A stretch of 64,000 nucleotides of DNA, from assembly GCF_001905665.1 (NCBI RefSeq), contig NZ_LIVX01000009.1:62001-126000 (forward strand), in the 5' to 3' direction. The position numbers and the translations under genes were made by a program. The number at the start of each line of letters is the position of its first letter. The first letter of the stretch is position 1. The notes beneath the pieces were generated by a model. The model saw only the letters and a program-made list of their open reading frames with translations. It was not told the DNA's origin and searched no databases. Of this stretch, positions 43,013 to 51,597 are shown one piece after another. This DNA is from Streptomyces sp. CB02261. GTDB lineage: Bacteria > Actinomycetota > Actinomycetes > Streptomycetales > Streptomycetaceae.

Positions 43013-45586
43013 CTAGTCGCTCGCGATCGCGTTCAGGACGTTCATCCGGCCCGCACGGAACGCCGGGACCAGCGCCGCGAACAGCCCCACGAACGCCGAC
43101 CCCACGAACACCGTCAGGATCGTCGGCCACGGGATCTCCAGGACCCCGAGCCCCTCCAGGGCCAGGAGCTTCTGGGCGGCCGTGCCCCAGCCCATGCCCA
43201 GGCCGAGGCCGAGCAGGGCGCCGAAGAGCGCGATGACCACCGACTCCAGGCGGATCATGCGGCGCAGCTGGCGGCGGGAGAGGCCGATGGCCCGCATGAG
43301 GCCGATCTCGCGGGTCCGCTCGACGACCGAGAGGGCGAGGGTGTTCACGACGCCGAGGACGGCGACGACGATCGCCAGGGCGAGGAGCCCGTACACGATG
43401 TTGAGCAGCTGTCCGACCTGGTCCTTCAGCTCCTCCTTGTAGTCGGCCTGGTTGCTGACCTTGTACTGCGGGTAGGGCGCGAGGGCGTCCTTGAGCGCCT
43501 GGTACGTCCGCGTCTCCTGGCCGTCCTTCGCGGAGGCGAGGAGGAACCCGGTCTGCGGCATGCGGTCGGCGGGGACGTGCCGGGCGGCGGTCGCGATGTT
43601 CGTGTACATCGCGCCCTTGTCGACGTTGGCGGCGTCGGAGGTGATCGCCACGACCTTCAGCTTCGCCGTCGCGCCGCGCTTGAAGGCGACGGTGAGGGTG
43701 TCGCCGACCTTGACGCCGTGTTCGGTGGCGTAGTCGCTGCCGACGGACATGGCGCCGGGGCCGTAGGCGTCCGCGAGGCGCCCTGCGGTGGTCTCCCGGC
43801 GCAGGTCCCGCGGGTACGTCGGGTCGGTGGCGGCGAGGCCGTGCTCGTAGGGCTTGCCGTCGGGGCCGGTGATCGTGGCGTCGACCCAGATGTACCGGGT
43901 GACGTGGTCGAGGCCCGGGGTCTTCTCCACGGCGGTCTGCGCCTGCGGGACGATCGGCTGTCCGGTGGCGTTCTGCACGATGTAGTCGGCGCCGACGGAC
44001 CGGTCGAGTTCCTCGGTGGCCGAGGCGACCATCGAGGAGCCGACGACGGACAGGCAGGCGACCAGGGCGAGGCCGATCATGAGGGCGGCGGCGGTGGCGC
44101 CGGTGCGGCGTGGGTTGCGCAGCGCGTTCCGCTCCGCCATCCGGCCGACGGGGCCGAAGATCCGCAGGACGACGGCGCCCAGGGCGCGGACGACTCCGCC
44201 GGCGAGGAGCGGGCCGACGACGATGAACCCGAGGAGGGTGAGGACGACGCCGAGGCCGAGCCAGAGGGACCCGGGTCCGGCCTCGTCGGCGCGGGTCGCC
44301 GCCACGAGGGCGGCCGCTCCGGCGGCGGTGAGGGCGAGGCCGATCCCGCCCCGTACGCGGCCTGCGCTGCCGTCGGCGGGGGTGCCCGCGTCGCGGAGCG
44401 CGGCCATCGGGGAGATCTTCCCGGCGCGGCGGGCCGGGATGTAGGCGGCGAGGACGGTGACGACGATGCCGAGGGCGAGGCCGACGGCGGGGGTCGTCCA
44501 CTTCACGGTGAGGTCGCGGGTGGAGAGCTCCATGCCCATGGAGGACATGAGTTCCATGAGTCCGACGGCGAGCCCGACGCCCGCCGCGACCCCGGCGACC
44601 GAGCCGACGACGCCGAGCAGCACCGCTTCGACGAGGACGGAGCGGTTGACCTGCCGGCGGCTCGATCCGATGGCCCGCATGAGGCCGATCTCGCGGGTGC
44701 GCTGGGCGACCAGCATGGAGAAGGTGTTGACGATGAGGAAGATGCCGACGAGGAAGGCGATTCCGGCGAAGCCGAGCATCGCGTACTTCATGACGTCGAG
44801 GAAGCCGGCGACGTCCTCGCGGCCGGCGTCGGCGGCCTCGGCGGCGGTCTGGAGCTGGTAGCCGTCGCCGACGGCGGCGGCGATGTTCGCCTTGAGGGTG
44901 TCGTCGCTGACACCGGGCTTCGCGTCGGCGGCTACCTGGGTGAACAGGCCTTCCTTGCCCAGGATTTCACGCTGCGCGGTGGGGGTGTCGAAGTAGACGA
45001 CGGTGGCGCCGGGGTTGGTGACCTTGAAGTCGACGATGCCGGAGATCTTCGCGGTGAAGTCACCGGTGACGGAGATCGTCCGCAGTTCGTCGCCGAGCTT
45101 GAGGCCGTGCTTCTCGGCGGTGGCGCCGTCGACGACCACGTCGGTGGGGCCGCGCGGCTCGTGGCCGGAGACGATCTCCACCGAACGCAGCTCGTTCGGG
45201 CTCCAGTTGACGGCGATGGTCGGGGCGCCGCTGGTGGGCCCGACGTTCCTGTTCCGCGCGTCGACGACGGTGACGCTGGTGGAGGCGACGGCGCCCTGGG
45301 CGGCCTGGACGCCTTCGGCCCCGCGGACCTCCTCGACGACGGAGGCGGGGAAGGCGTCGGGGCGCCCGCTGTCCGGGCTCTCGTCGCCCTTGTCGTCGTT
45401 CTTCGCGCTGAGGGTGACGTCGGAGGCGGTCGACGCGAAGAGCTTGTCGAACGTCGTGTTCATCGTGTCCGTGAAGACGAGCGTCCCGGAGACGAAGGCG
45501 ACGGAGAGGAGGACGGCGACGGCGGAGAGCGCCATCCGGCCCTTGTGGGCGAAGAAGTTGCGCAGGGAGGACTTGAGGACGCTCAT
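43013..45586 (-). CDS. MacB/FtsX-type ABC transporter permease
   Basis: The protein has 857 residues. Two FtsX/MacB units are joined in one chain: N-terminal TM helix (MALSAVAVLLSVAFVSGTLVF), a large extracytoplasmic domain, three TM helices (FAGIAFLVGIFLIVNTFSML, with QRTREIGLMRAIG after it), then a second copy with VVNTLALSVVERTREIGLMRA and a last pair of helices ending FRAGRMNVLNAIASD. The repeated RTREIGLMRAIG coupling motif contacts the ATPase. Such permeases use mechanotransmission to move lipids, lipoproteins or peptides rather than classical transport. The start overlaps the ATPase stop (ATGA), forming a two-gene operon. Confidence 0.93.
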   Translation of the reverse strand: MSVLKSSLRNFFAHKGRMALSAVAVLLSVAFVSGTLVFTDTMNTTFDKLFASTASDVTLSAKNDDKGDESPDSGRPDAFPASVVEEVRGAEGVQAAQGAVASTSVTVVDARNRNVGPTSGAPTIAVNWSPNELRSVEIVSGHEPRGPTDVVVDGATAEKHGLKLGDELRTISVTGDFTAKISGIVDFKVTNPGATVVYFDTPTAQREILGKEGLFTQVAADAKPGVSDDTLKANIAAAVGDGYQLQTAAEAADAGREDVAGFLDVMKYAMLGFAGIAFLVGIFLIVNTFSMLVAQRTREIGLMRAIGSSRRQVNRSVLVEAVLLGVVGSVAGVAAGVGLAVGLMELMSSMGMELSTRDLTVKWTTPAVGLALGIVVTVLAAYIPARRAGKISPMAALRDAGTPADGSAGRVRGGIGLALTAAGAAALVAATRADEAGPGSLWLGLGVVLTLLGFIVVGPLLAGGVVRALGAVVLRIFGPVGRMAERNALRNPRRTGATAAALMIGLALVACLSVVGSSMVASATEELDRSVGADYIVQNATGQPIVPQAQTAVEKTPGLDHVTRYIWVDATITGPDGKPYEHGLAATDPTYPRDLRRETTAGRLADAYGPGAMSVGSDYATEHGVKVGDTLTVAFKRGATAKLKVVAITSDAANVDKGAMYTNIATAARHVPADRMPQTGFLLASAKDGQETRTYQALKDALAPYPQYKVSNQADYKEELKDQVGQLLNIVYGLLALAIVVAVLGVVNTLALSVVERTREIGLMRAIGLSRRQLRRMIRLESVVIALFGALLGLGLGMGWGTAAQKLLALEGLGVLEIPWPTILTVFVGSAFVGLFAALVPAFRAGRMNVLNAIASD

Positions 45587-46371
45587 GACGTCCGCCCGCG
45601 CGCGTCGAAGTCCTTCATGCGGTCGAGGACGGCGTCGGCGGTGGGCCGCTCCATCTCGTCCACGATCCGCCCGTCGGCGAGGTAGAGCACGCGGTCGGCG
45701 TAGGAGGCGGCGACCGGGTCGTGGGTGACCATGACGATGGTCTGGCCCAGTTCGTCGACGGAGGTGCGGAGGAAGCCGAGCACCTCGGCGCCGGCCCGCG
45801 AGTCCAGGTTTCCGGTCGGCTCGTCGCCGAAGATGATCTCGGGCCGGGCGGCGAGCGCGCGGGCGACGGCGACGCGCTGCTGCTGGCCGCCGGAGAGCTG
45901 GTTCGGGCGGTGCTTCAGCCGGTCGGAGAGGCCGACGGTGTCGACGACCCGGCGCAGCCACTCGGCGTCCGGCTTGCGGCCCGCGATGTCCATGGGGAGC
46001 GTGATGTTCTCGATGGCGTTCAGGGTGGGCAGCAGGTTGAACGCCTGGAAGATGAAGCCGATCCGGTCCCGGCGGAGCTGGGTGAGCTTCTTGTCCTTGA
46101 GCCGGGTGATCTCGGTGTCGTCGAGGTGGATCTCGCCGCTGGTGACGGTGTCGAGCCCGGCGAGGCAGTGCATCAGGGTCGACTTGCCGGACCCCGAGGG
46201 GCCCATGATCGCGGTGAACTGTCCGCGGGCGATGTCGACGTCGACGGAGTCCAGCGCGACGACCCGGGTCTCCCCGGAGCCGTACGCCTTGACGACCTGA
46301 CGCGCCCGCGCGACGACGGCCGTACTTCCTCCCGTACCCCCGTGCTTGGGGATGGTCACAGCCGTGGTCAC
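45583..46371 (-). CDS. MacB-type ABC transporter ATPase
   Basis: The protein has 262 residues with all ABC motifs: Walker A GPSGSGKST, Q-loop FIFQAFNLLPTL, signature LSGGQQQRVAVARALA, Walker B EIIFGDEPTGNLDS and the H-loop MVTHDP. The GNLDS ending and the VKAYGSGETRVVALDSVDV start are typical of the LolD/MacB branch. It powers the coupled permease. It starts at GTG 46371 with AGGAGAG upstream. The operon is divergent from an MFS exporter. Confidence 0.95.
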   Translation of the reverse strand: MTTAVTIPKHGGTGGSTAVVARARQVVKAYGSGETRVVALDSVDVDIARGQFTAIMGPSGSGKSTLMHCLAGLDTVTSGEIHLDDTEITRLKDKKLTQLRRDRIGFIFQAFNLLPTLNAIENITLPMDIAGRKPDAEWLRRVVDTVGLSDRLKHRPNQLSGGQQQRVAVARALAARPEIIFGDEPTGNLDSRAGAEVLGFLRTSVDELGQTIVMVTHDPVAASYADRVLYLADGRIVDEMERPTADAVLDRMKDFDARGRTS

Positions 46372-46563
46372 GGTTCTCTCCTAGGAGCAGTGGGTGGGTT
46401 TGTAAGGTCAAGTTAAGAACGCCCGACCCCCCGTTCTCCTCCTCCGCCGGTACGAACGGCCCCTGGCCCGTATGGGGGAGAGGCCCCTAGGGGTTCCTCC
46501 ACCCCTGGTACGGATGAGACTCTGTCCGCGGCCATTTAGGTGTACGAAGAAAGGAACTGCGCG
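46372..46563. promoter_or_regulatory. Divergent gap between ABC operon and MFS gene
   Basis: This 192-bp gap must hold promoters for both sides. The perfect 10-bp palindrome CCCCTAGGGG (46484-46493) sits in a longer imperfect stem (GGGGGAGAGG to the left, CCTCCACCCC to the right). An AT-richer stretch near 46407-46427 (TTGTAAGGTCAAGTTAAG) probably belongs to the ABC promoter. No regulator gene adjoins it. Confidence 0.4.
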
Positions 46564-48225
46564 GTGACCGAGTCCTCCCCGACACCAGCCGGAACGGCCG
46601 GGCCCACCGCGTCCACCGCCCCCGACGCAGGACAGGCCTCACGCCGCCGTCCCGTCGTCCTCGCGCTCATGCTGGCCATGGGTCTCGCCGCCCTCGACGG
46701 CACGATCGTGTCCACCGCCGTCCCCCAGATCGTCGGCGACCTCGGCGGACTCTCCGTCTTCTCCTGGCTGTTCTCCGGCTACCTGCTCGCCGTGACGGTC
46801 ACCCTGCCCGTGTACGGGAAGCTCAGCGACACCTTCGGCCGCAAGCCGGTCCTCATCGCCGGGACCGTCCTCTTCCTCGTCGGCTCCCTGCTGTGCGCCG
46901 CCGCCTGGGACATGGCCTCCCTGATCGCCTTCCGGGTCGTCCAGGGCCTCGGCGGCGGGGCCCTCCAGGGCACCGTCCAGACCATCGCCGCCGACCTCTA
47001 CCCGCTGAAGGAACGTCCCAGGATCCAGGCGAGGCTGTCCTCCGTCTGGGCCGCCTCCTCGGTCGCGGGACCGGCCGCCGGCGGCCTCCTCGCCGGATAC
47101 GCCGACTGGCGCTGGATCTTCCTGATCAACCTGCCCGTCGGCCTGCTCGCCCTCTGGCTGATCCACCGTCACCTCGTGGAACCGGCCCGCAGAGAACAGG
47201 CAGGCGGGGAACAGGCCGGCGGGGAAGGGGCACGGGGGGAACAGGCACGCGGGGAACAGGCCCGCACCCGAGCGGGCGGACCGGTGCTGAAGCGGGCCGA
47301 GCCACGCGCGCGCGTGCGGATCGACTGGGCCGGGGCCCTCGCGATCTTCGCCACCGGCGCGCTGCTGCTCACCGCGCTCGTCCAGGGCGGCGTCGCCTGG
47401 CCCTGGCTCTCCGCCCCGTCCCTCGGCCTCCTCGGCGGGGCCGCCGCCCTCGGCGCCCTGACCGTCGTCATCGAGCGGCGCGCGGCCGAACCGATCATCC
47501 CCGGCTGGGTCTGGCGCCGCCGGACCATCGCCGCCGTCAACCTCTCCCTCGGCGCCCTCGGCCTGCTCATGGTCGCCCCGACCGTCTTCCTGCCCACGTA
47601 CGCCCAGTCCGTCCTGGGCCTCGGGCCGATCGCCGCCGGGTTCGTCCTCTCGGCGTGGACCCTCAGCTGGCCCATCACGGCCGCGCTCTCCAACCGGGTC
47701 TACACCCGCATCGGCTTCCGGCTCACCGCCGTCCTCGGCATCTCGCTCGCGCTGGTCCTGCTGCTCGCGTTCCCCTTCCTGCCGTTCCCCGGGGAACCCT
47801 GGCAGCCCGCCCTCCTGATGCTGCTGCTCGGCGGCGCGCTGGGCCTCTTCCAACTGCCCCTGATCGTCGGCGTGCAGTCGACCGTCCCGTACGAGGAACG
47901 CGGCACGACCACCGCCTCGGTCCTCTTCTGCCGCCAGGTCGGGCAGAGCCTCGGCGCGGCCCTGTTCGGCGCCGTCGCCAACGGCGTCCTCGCCGCCCGC
48001 CTCGGCGGCACCGGCGACCTGGACGCCCTGGCCCGCTCCCTGGACGATCCCGGCTCCCTCACCGCCGAGGCCACGGACCACCTGCGGCGGGCCGTCGACG
48101 CGGCGGTGGACTACGTGTACCTGGGCGCGGCGGCGGCCGCCGCACTCGCCCTCCTGGCCCTCCTGACGCTGGCCCCCCGCCGCTTCCCGGTCCTGGACGA
48201 GGGGGACCGCCGCGGCCCGGAGTGA
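46564..48225 (+). CDS. DHA2-type MFS drug exporter
   Basis: The protein has 553 residues with about 14 TM helices. The family motifs are present: motif D1-like LDGTIVSTAVPQIVGDLGG, motif A GKLSDTFGRKPVL, and motif C GPAAGGLLAGYADWRWIFLINLP. This is an EmrB/QacA-type proton-driven exporter of hydrophobic compounds. The loop after the sixth helix contains a low-complexity insert (REQAGGEQAGGEGARGEQA) coded by five 15-bp repeats at about 47192-47266. GTG 46564 was chosen because GAAAGGA precedes it by 8 bp; a GTG at 46540 lies before that site. A repeat array follows the stop codon. Confidence 0.92.
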   Translation: MTESSPTPAGTAGPTASTAPDAGQASRRRPVVLALMLAMGLAALDGTIVSTAVPQIVGDLGGLSVFSWLFSGYLLAVTVTLPVYGKLSDTFGRKPVLIAGTVLFLVGSLLCAAAWDMASLIAFRVVQGLGGGALQGTVQTIAADLYPLKERPRIQARLSSVWAASSVAGPAAGGLLAGYADWRWIFLINLPVGLLALWLIHRHLVEPARREQAGGEQAGGEGARGEQARGEQARTRAGGPVLKRAEPRARVRIDWAGALAIFATGALLLTALVQGGVAWPWLSAPSLGLLGGAAALGALTVVIERRAAEPIIPGWVWRRRTIAAVNLSLGALGLLMVAPTVFLPTYAQSVLGLGPIAAGFVLSAWTLSWPITAALSNRVYTRIGFRLTAVLGISLALVLLLAFPFLPFPGEPWQPALLMLLLGGALGLFQLPLIVGVQSTVPYEERGTTTASVLFCRQVGQSLGAALFGAVANGVLAARLGGTGDLDALARSLDDPGSLTAEATDHLRRAVDAAVDYVYLGAAAAAALALLALLTLAPRRFPVLDEGDRRGPE

Positions 48226-48234
48226 GGACCGGGG

Positions 48235-48355
48235 CCGCCCGGACCCCCCGGACCGCCCGGCCGCCCGGACCGCCCGGACCGCCCGGACCGCCCGGCCGCC
48301 CGGACCCCCCGGACCCCCCGGACCGCCGGGACCGCCCGGCCGCCCGGACCGCCCG
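48235..48355. repeat. 9-bp CCCGGACCG array after the MFS stop
   Basis: About a dozen copies of CCCGGACCG, CCCGGACCC or CCCGGCCG follow one another in the gap between the convergent MFS and MerR genes, beginning about 9 bp after the MFS stop. The unit resembles the last MFS codons (CGCGGCCCGGAG). No hairpin terminator is seen here, so the array may take that role. Confidence 0.85.
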
Positions 48356-48394
48356 CCGACGCCGACGGAGCCGACGCACCGGATACGGAGGGAC

Positions 48395-49108
48395 TCAGCC
48401 GCGCTCGCGAAGGTACGCCTCCAGTTCCGCGGCGCCGGTCAGCATCGCCCTCCCCCGCGCGGAGAGCCGCCCGTGCCAGTCGCCCAGCGCGGCCTCCAGG
48501 GGTGCGAGCCCGCCGGCCGCCCGTACCTGCGCGATCAACGGCGCGATCTGACCGAGGAGGTAGCCGCCCCGCCGGAGCTGGTGGACCAGTCGGGCGTCCC
48601 GCACGTCGGCCTCGCCGTACACGCGGTACCCGGTCCGGGGGTCGCGGCGGGGGCGCACGAGCCCGGCGCGTTCCCACTTCCGCAGCGTCGCGGGCCGGAT
48701 GCCGAGCTGCTCCGCCAGCGGCCCCACGAACGTCTCACCGGACTCGGGCGGCGCGGCGGGCTCCAGGTCGCGGAGGGCGCTCTCCACGGCCTCCAGGGTC
48801 CGCCGGTCGTCGAGGAGTTGGGCATGGCTCTCGTCGAGGGCACGGAACGCCTCGTCGAGCGCGCCCCGGTTCACAGCCCGCATGATCGCCGTCGCCGTCT
48901 GATGCCCGTGGCCGGGCACGAGCGCCAGGAACGCGTCCAACGCACGCGCGTGCAGCGTGGTGTAGGCGCGGTATCCGGCCGGGGTGCGGTCGGCGGCCGG
49001 AAGGATGCCGGCCTCCTCGTAGTTCCGGACGGCCTGCGTGGACAGACCGTGCCCCCGCGCCAGATCGACCGGCCGCAGCCGACCCGCCGTTTGAAGGTTA
49101 CGCCCCAC
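48395..49108 (-). CDS. Double-HTH MerR-family regulator
   Basis: The protein has about 237 residues. It carries two MerR helix-turn-helix units: LRPVDLARGHGLSTQAVRNYEEAG with YRAYTTLHARALDAFLALV, and later LAEQLGIRPATLRKWERAGLV with GYRVYGEADVRDARLVHQL. The middle helix (LDDRRTLEAVESALRDLE) is the dimer coil. Tandem-HTH MerR proteins of this kind (TioE-like) occur in Streptomyces. GTG 49108 has a G-rich ribosome site (GGGGGG). It is divergent from an erythromycin-esterase homologue, with an inverted repeat before that gene, so it likely controls it. Confidence 0.85.
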   Translation of the reverse strand: MGRNLQTAGRLRPVDLARGHGLSTQAVRNYEEAGILPAADRTPAGYRAYTTLHARALDAFLALVPGHGHQTATAIMRAVNRGALDEAFRALDESHAQLLDDRRTLEAVESALRDLEPAAPPESGETFVGPLAEQLGIRPATLRKWERAGLVRPRRDPRTGYRVYGEADVRDARLVHQLRRGGYLLGQIAPLIAQVRAAGGLAPLEAALGDWHGRLSARGRAMLTGAAELEAYLRERG

Positions 49109-49145
49109 CGAGCCCCCCGCATCGAGGAAAAGTCTCCACCGAAGG

Positions 49146-49163
49146 TTCAACGATACCGTTGAA
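49146..49163. promoter_or_regulatory. Candidate MerR operator
   Basis: TTCAAC-GATACC-GTTGAA, an inverted repeat with 6-bp arms, ends 3 bp before ATG 49167. A related AAGGTTACG string lies inside the start of the MerR gene. Position and symmetry fit MerR control; very close spacing to the ATG suggests a leaderless or short-leader mRNA. Confidence 0.55.
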
Positions 49164-49166
49164 GGC

Positions 49167-50375
49167 ATGGCCACTGACATCAAGGAGACCACCCACCCCG
49201 TCGACGCCGCCGCCGTCATGCGCGTACTCCCGGCCCGGCCCCGGCTCCTCGCCCTCGGCGAGCCCACCCACGGCGAGGACGAGCTGCTGGACCTGCGCAA
49301 CGACCTCTTCCGGCAGCTCGTCGAAGAGGAGGGCTACCGCACGATCGCGATCGAGAGCTGCTGTGTGCGAGCCCTGATCGTGGACGACCACGTCACCTCG
49401 GGTACCGGAACACTCGACGAGGTCATGGAGCACGGATTCAGCCACGACTGGGGCGCCTCCGAGGCCAACCGCGCCCTCGTACGCTGGATGCGCGCCTTCA
49501 ACGAGGACCGGCCCGCGCCCGACCGGCTGCGCTTCGCGGGCATCGACGGCCCGCTGGAGATCACCGCCGCCGAGAGCCCTCGCCGGGCCCTCACCGCACT
49601 CCACGACCACCTCGCCGCCCGGGTCGACGAGGCACTCCTCCCCTGCACCGGGGAAACCCTCGACGACCTCCTCGGCGCCGACGACCGCTGGACCGAACCG
49701 GCCGCGATGATGGACCCGTCCCGGTCCTTCGGACGGTCGCCCGAGGCCGGGGAGCTGCGGCTGCTCGCCGACGAACTCGTGGCCCTGCTCGACGCGCAGA
49801 CCCCGCACCTGCTCGCCACGACCTCACGGGACGACCACGACAGGGCCCGCCTGTACGGCGCCACCGCCCTCGGCCTGCTCCGCTACCACCACGCGATGGC
49901 CGACCCCTCCCCCGCCCGCATGACCCGGCTGTGCGCGGTACGGGACGCGATGATGGCCCGCAACCTCCTGGCCGTCGCCGCCCGGGGCCCGGCCCTCGTC
50001 CACGCCCACAACTCCCATCTCCAGCGGGAGAAGAGCTCGATGCGGTTGTGGGAGGGGCCCGTGGAGTGGTGGGGCGCCGGGGCGCTGGTGAGCGCCGAAC
50101 TCGGCGAGGAGTACGCCTTCCTCAGCACCGTCCTCGGCACGATCCGGCACCAGGGAGTGGACGCGCCGCCGCCGGACACCCTCGAAGGACTGCTGTACGC
50201 GCTCCCGGACGACCGCAGCGTCGTCGACGCCCGGCGCCTGGCAGCCACCCTCGACAGCACACGGCTGACGCCCCGGGTCTCCCCGTGGTTCGGCTACGCC
50301 GCCTTCGACCCGGCCCATCTGGCGGACAGCGACGGCCTGGTGTTCGTCAGGGACGTCCGCCGCGCCACGGAGTGA
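49167..50375 (+). CDS. Erythromycin esterase-family protein
   Basis: The protein has 402 residues. Family motifs are clear: LLALGEPTHGEDELLDLRND near the start (the His and Glu are active-site residues), TIAIESCC, ALVRWMRAFNEDRP, and GPALVHAHNSHLQREKSS (second catalytic His). Characterised members hydrolyse the lactone of 14-member macrolides, but many homologues have other or unknown substrates, so resistance is not proven. It is cytosolic. It is divergent from a double-MerR regulator, a plausible ligand-responsive control. A terminator follows. Confidence 0.9.
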   Translation: MATDIKETTHPVDAAAVMRVLPARPRLLALGEPTHGEDELLDLRNDLFRQLVEEEGYRTIAIESCCVRALIVDDHVTSGTGTLDEVMEHGFSHDWGASEANRALVRWMRAFNEDRPAPDRLRFAGIDGPLEITAAESPRRALTALHDHLAARVDEALLPCTGETLDDLLGADDRWTEPAAMMDPSRSFGRSPEAGELRLLADELVALLDAQTPHLLATTSRDDHDRARLYGATALGLLRYHHAMADPSPARMTRLCAVRDAMMARNLLAVAARGPALVHAHNSHLQREKSSMRLWEGPVEWWGAGALVSAELGEEYAFLSTVLGTIRHQGVDAPPPDTLEGLLYALPDDRSVVDARRLAATLDSTRLTPRVSPWFGYAAFDPAHLADSDGLVFVRDVRRATE

Positions 50376-50379
50376 CGAC

Positions 50380-50416
50380 AGAGCCCTGCCGGTCCGACAC
50401 GGACGGGCAGGGCTCT
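50380..50416. terminator. Hairpin terminator
   Basis: AGAGCCCTGCC (50380-50390) and GGCAGGGCTCT (50406-50416), 11 bp perfect, with a GGTCC/GGAC extension inside the loop. It lies between convergent genes and follows the esterase stop by 4 bp. Confidence 0.85.
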
Positions 50417-50439
50417 TCGGCGTACAGGGGCCGGCTGTA

Positions 50440-50628
50440 CTACTCCGCCGAGGCGAGCCCGACGAACCCCGCCCACGCGTCACGCGAGACCCGGAGGGCC
50501 GGACGGGCCACGTCCTTGGAGTCACGGATGTGCACGGCTCGCGCGTCGGCCGCGACCTCGATGCACTGGCCGCCCTCGGTTCCGCTGTAGCTGCTCTTGA
50601 ACCAGGCGAGGGGCTCAGCGTTGTTCAT
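50440..50628 (-). CDS. DUF397 protein
   Basis: The protein has 62 residues. WFKSSYSGTEGGQCIEVAAD, VHIRDSKDVARPAL and AWAGFV match DUF397, a small family almost confined to actinobacteria. Members are partners of Scr1/WhiJ-type HTH proteins, where they relieve or modulate repression. Its ATG overlaps the stop of the upstream HTH gene (ATGA), so the two are produced together. Confidence 0.93.
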   Translation of the reverse strand: MNNAEPLAWFKSSYSGTEGGQCIEVAADARAVHIRDSKDVARPALRVSRDAWAGFVGLASAE

Positions 50629-51494
50629 AGCTCTCCCAGCAACTTCTCGATGAACGCCAGCGACTCTCGCGGGGTGAGAGCCTGTGACCGGATAATCCCA
50701 TAGCGCGCGGCGGCAAGGACGGTCTGTTCCGGGTCGGTTGCCATGGAGCTGGTGTTCTGCGCCTCGACGTAGAGGAACTTCTTGCCGTCCTTCCGCGTGA
50801 CGACCGTGAACGGGCCGTTCACACCCGCGTTGTCCTCGCAGTCGGTCGGCATGACCTGGAGCTCGACGTTCCGTCGCTGGCCGACCAGGAGCAGGTGCTC
50901 CAGCTGCCCGCGAAGGACCGACTTCCCCCCGTACCGGTGGCGAAGTACCGACTCATCCATGACGAAGCTCAGCAGAGGCGCGGGGCGCCGGTCGAAGATG
51001 ACCTGCCGTGCCAGTCGGGCCGTCACTCGCTGCTCGATCGTTTCCTGGTCCAGCGGCGGGCGCCTCATGGCGAGGAGACCCCTCATGTACTCCTCGGTCT
51101 GGAGCAGACCGTTGACCACCATCGTGTCGTACATCAGCAGCTCTATGGCCTGCTTCTCCAGCTCGGCCATCCCCTGGAAGAACGCCGGATACTGCGCCTT
51201 CTCCAGCTGGTCCTTCCACACCCGCAGCAGCCCGCCCGCGTCCAGCACCTCGTCCGACCGGTCGATCGCGCGCGGGGGCGGGATCCTCCGGCCCTGCTCG
51301 AACGAGGCGATGGTGGACGCCGAGTAGCCAAGCCGCTTGCCGAACTCCTCCCGCTCCATCCCCGCCCGCGTCCGCAGCGTCTTCAGGCTCTGTCCGAACG
51401 CCGCCACCACGCCCTGGCCGGACTTGTCCGCCGTCTGGCCCGCGTCCGCCTCGGGCCCTGTCTCCGGCGCCGCACCCGCCTGTTCCTCCGCCAT
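50625..51494 (-). CDS. Scr1/WhiJ-type XRE regulator with DUF5753 domain
   Basis: The protein has 289 residues. After an Ala/Glu-rich start, an XRE helix-turn-helix (AFGQSLKTLRTRAGMEREEF, then GYSASTIASFEQGRR) is followed by a DUF5753 region (FFQGMAELEKQAIELLMYDTM, VNGLLQTEEYMRGLLAM, LLSFVMDESVLRHRYGG, PFTVVTRKDGKKFLYVEA). Such proteins control development and antibiotic production in Streptomyces together with a DUF397 partner and an anti-sigma-like ATPase. All three are present here. ATG 51494 follows AGGCGGGG. An inverted repeat in the upstream divergent gap may be its operator. Confidence 0.93.
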   Translation of the reverse strand: MAEEQAGAAPETGPEADAGQTADKSGQGVVAAFGQSLKTLRTRAGMEREEFGKRLGYSASTIASFEQGRRIPPPRAIDRSDEVLDAGGLLRVWKDQLEKAQYPAFFQGMAELEKQAIELLMYDTMVVNGLLQTEEYMRGLLAMRRPPLDQETIEQRVTARLARQVIFDRRPAPLLSFVMDESVLRHRYGGKSVLRGQLEHLLLVGQRRNVELQVMPTDCEDNAGVNGPFTVVTRKDGKKFLYVEAQNTSSMATDPEQTVLAAARYGIIRSQALTPRESLAFIEKLLGEL

Positions 51495-51515
51495 CGCACC
51501 CCGCCTCTCGTACGT

Positions 51516-51553
51516 GCACCGACGCACCGCGTACAAGGCGGTCGCGTCGGTGC
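51516..51553. promoter_or_regulatory. Inverted repeat in Scr1/HATPase divergent gap
   Basis: GCACCGACGC (51516-51525) and GCGTCGGTGC (51544-51553) form 10 perfect pairs 18 bp apart. The spacing of about two helical turns between half-sites, in a divergent promoter gap, fits a dimeric operator for the XRE regulator. A partly similar GTGCACC/GGTGCGTC pattern lies alongside. Confidence 0.6.
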
Positions 51554-51597
51554 GTCACCACTGGTCACGCTACGCCACCAAGAGGACCTTGGGAGGC

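Noticed and set aside
39386..45685. A very long open frame opposite mfd and the ABC transporter genes
   Set aside because: It is the complement-strand shadow of strongly biased codons; it has no ribosome site, no recognisable domain and no plausible composition.
49109..49300. Longer MerR gene starting inside the esterase gene
   Set aside because: It would overlap the divergent esterase start by over 100 bp and adds Ser/Arg-rich residues; GTG 49108 has a good ribosome site.
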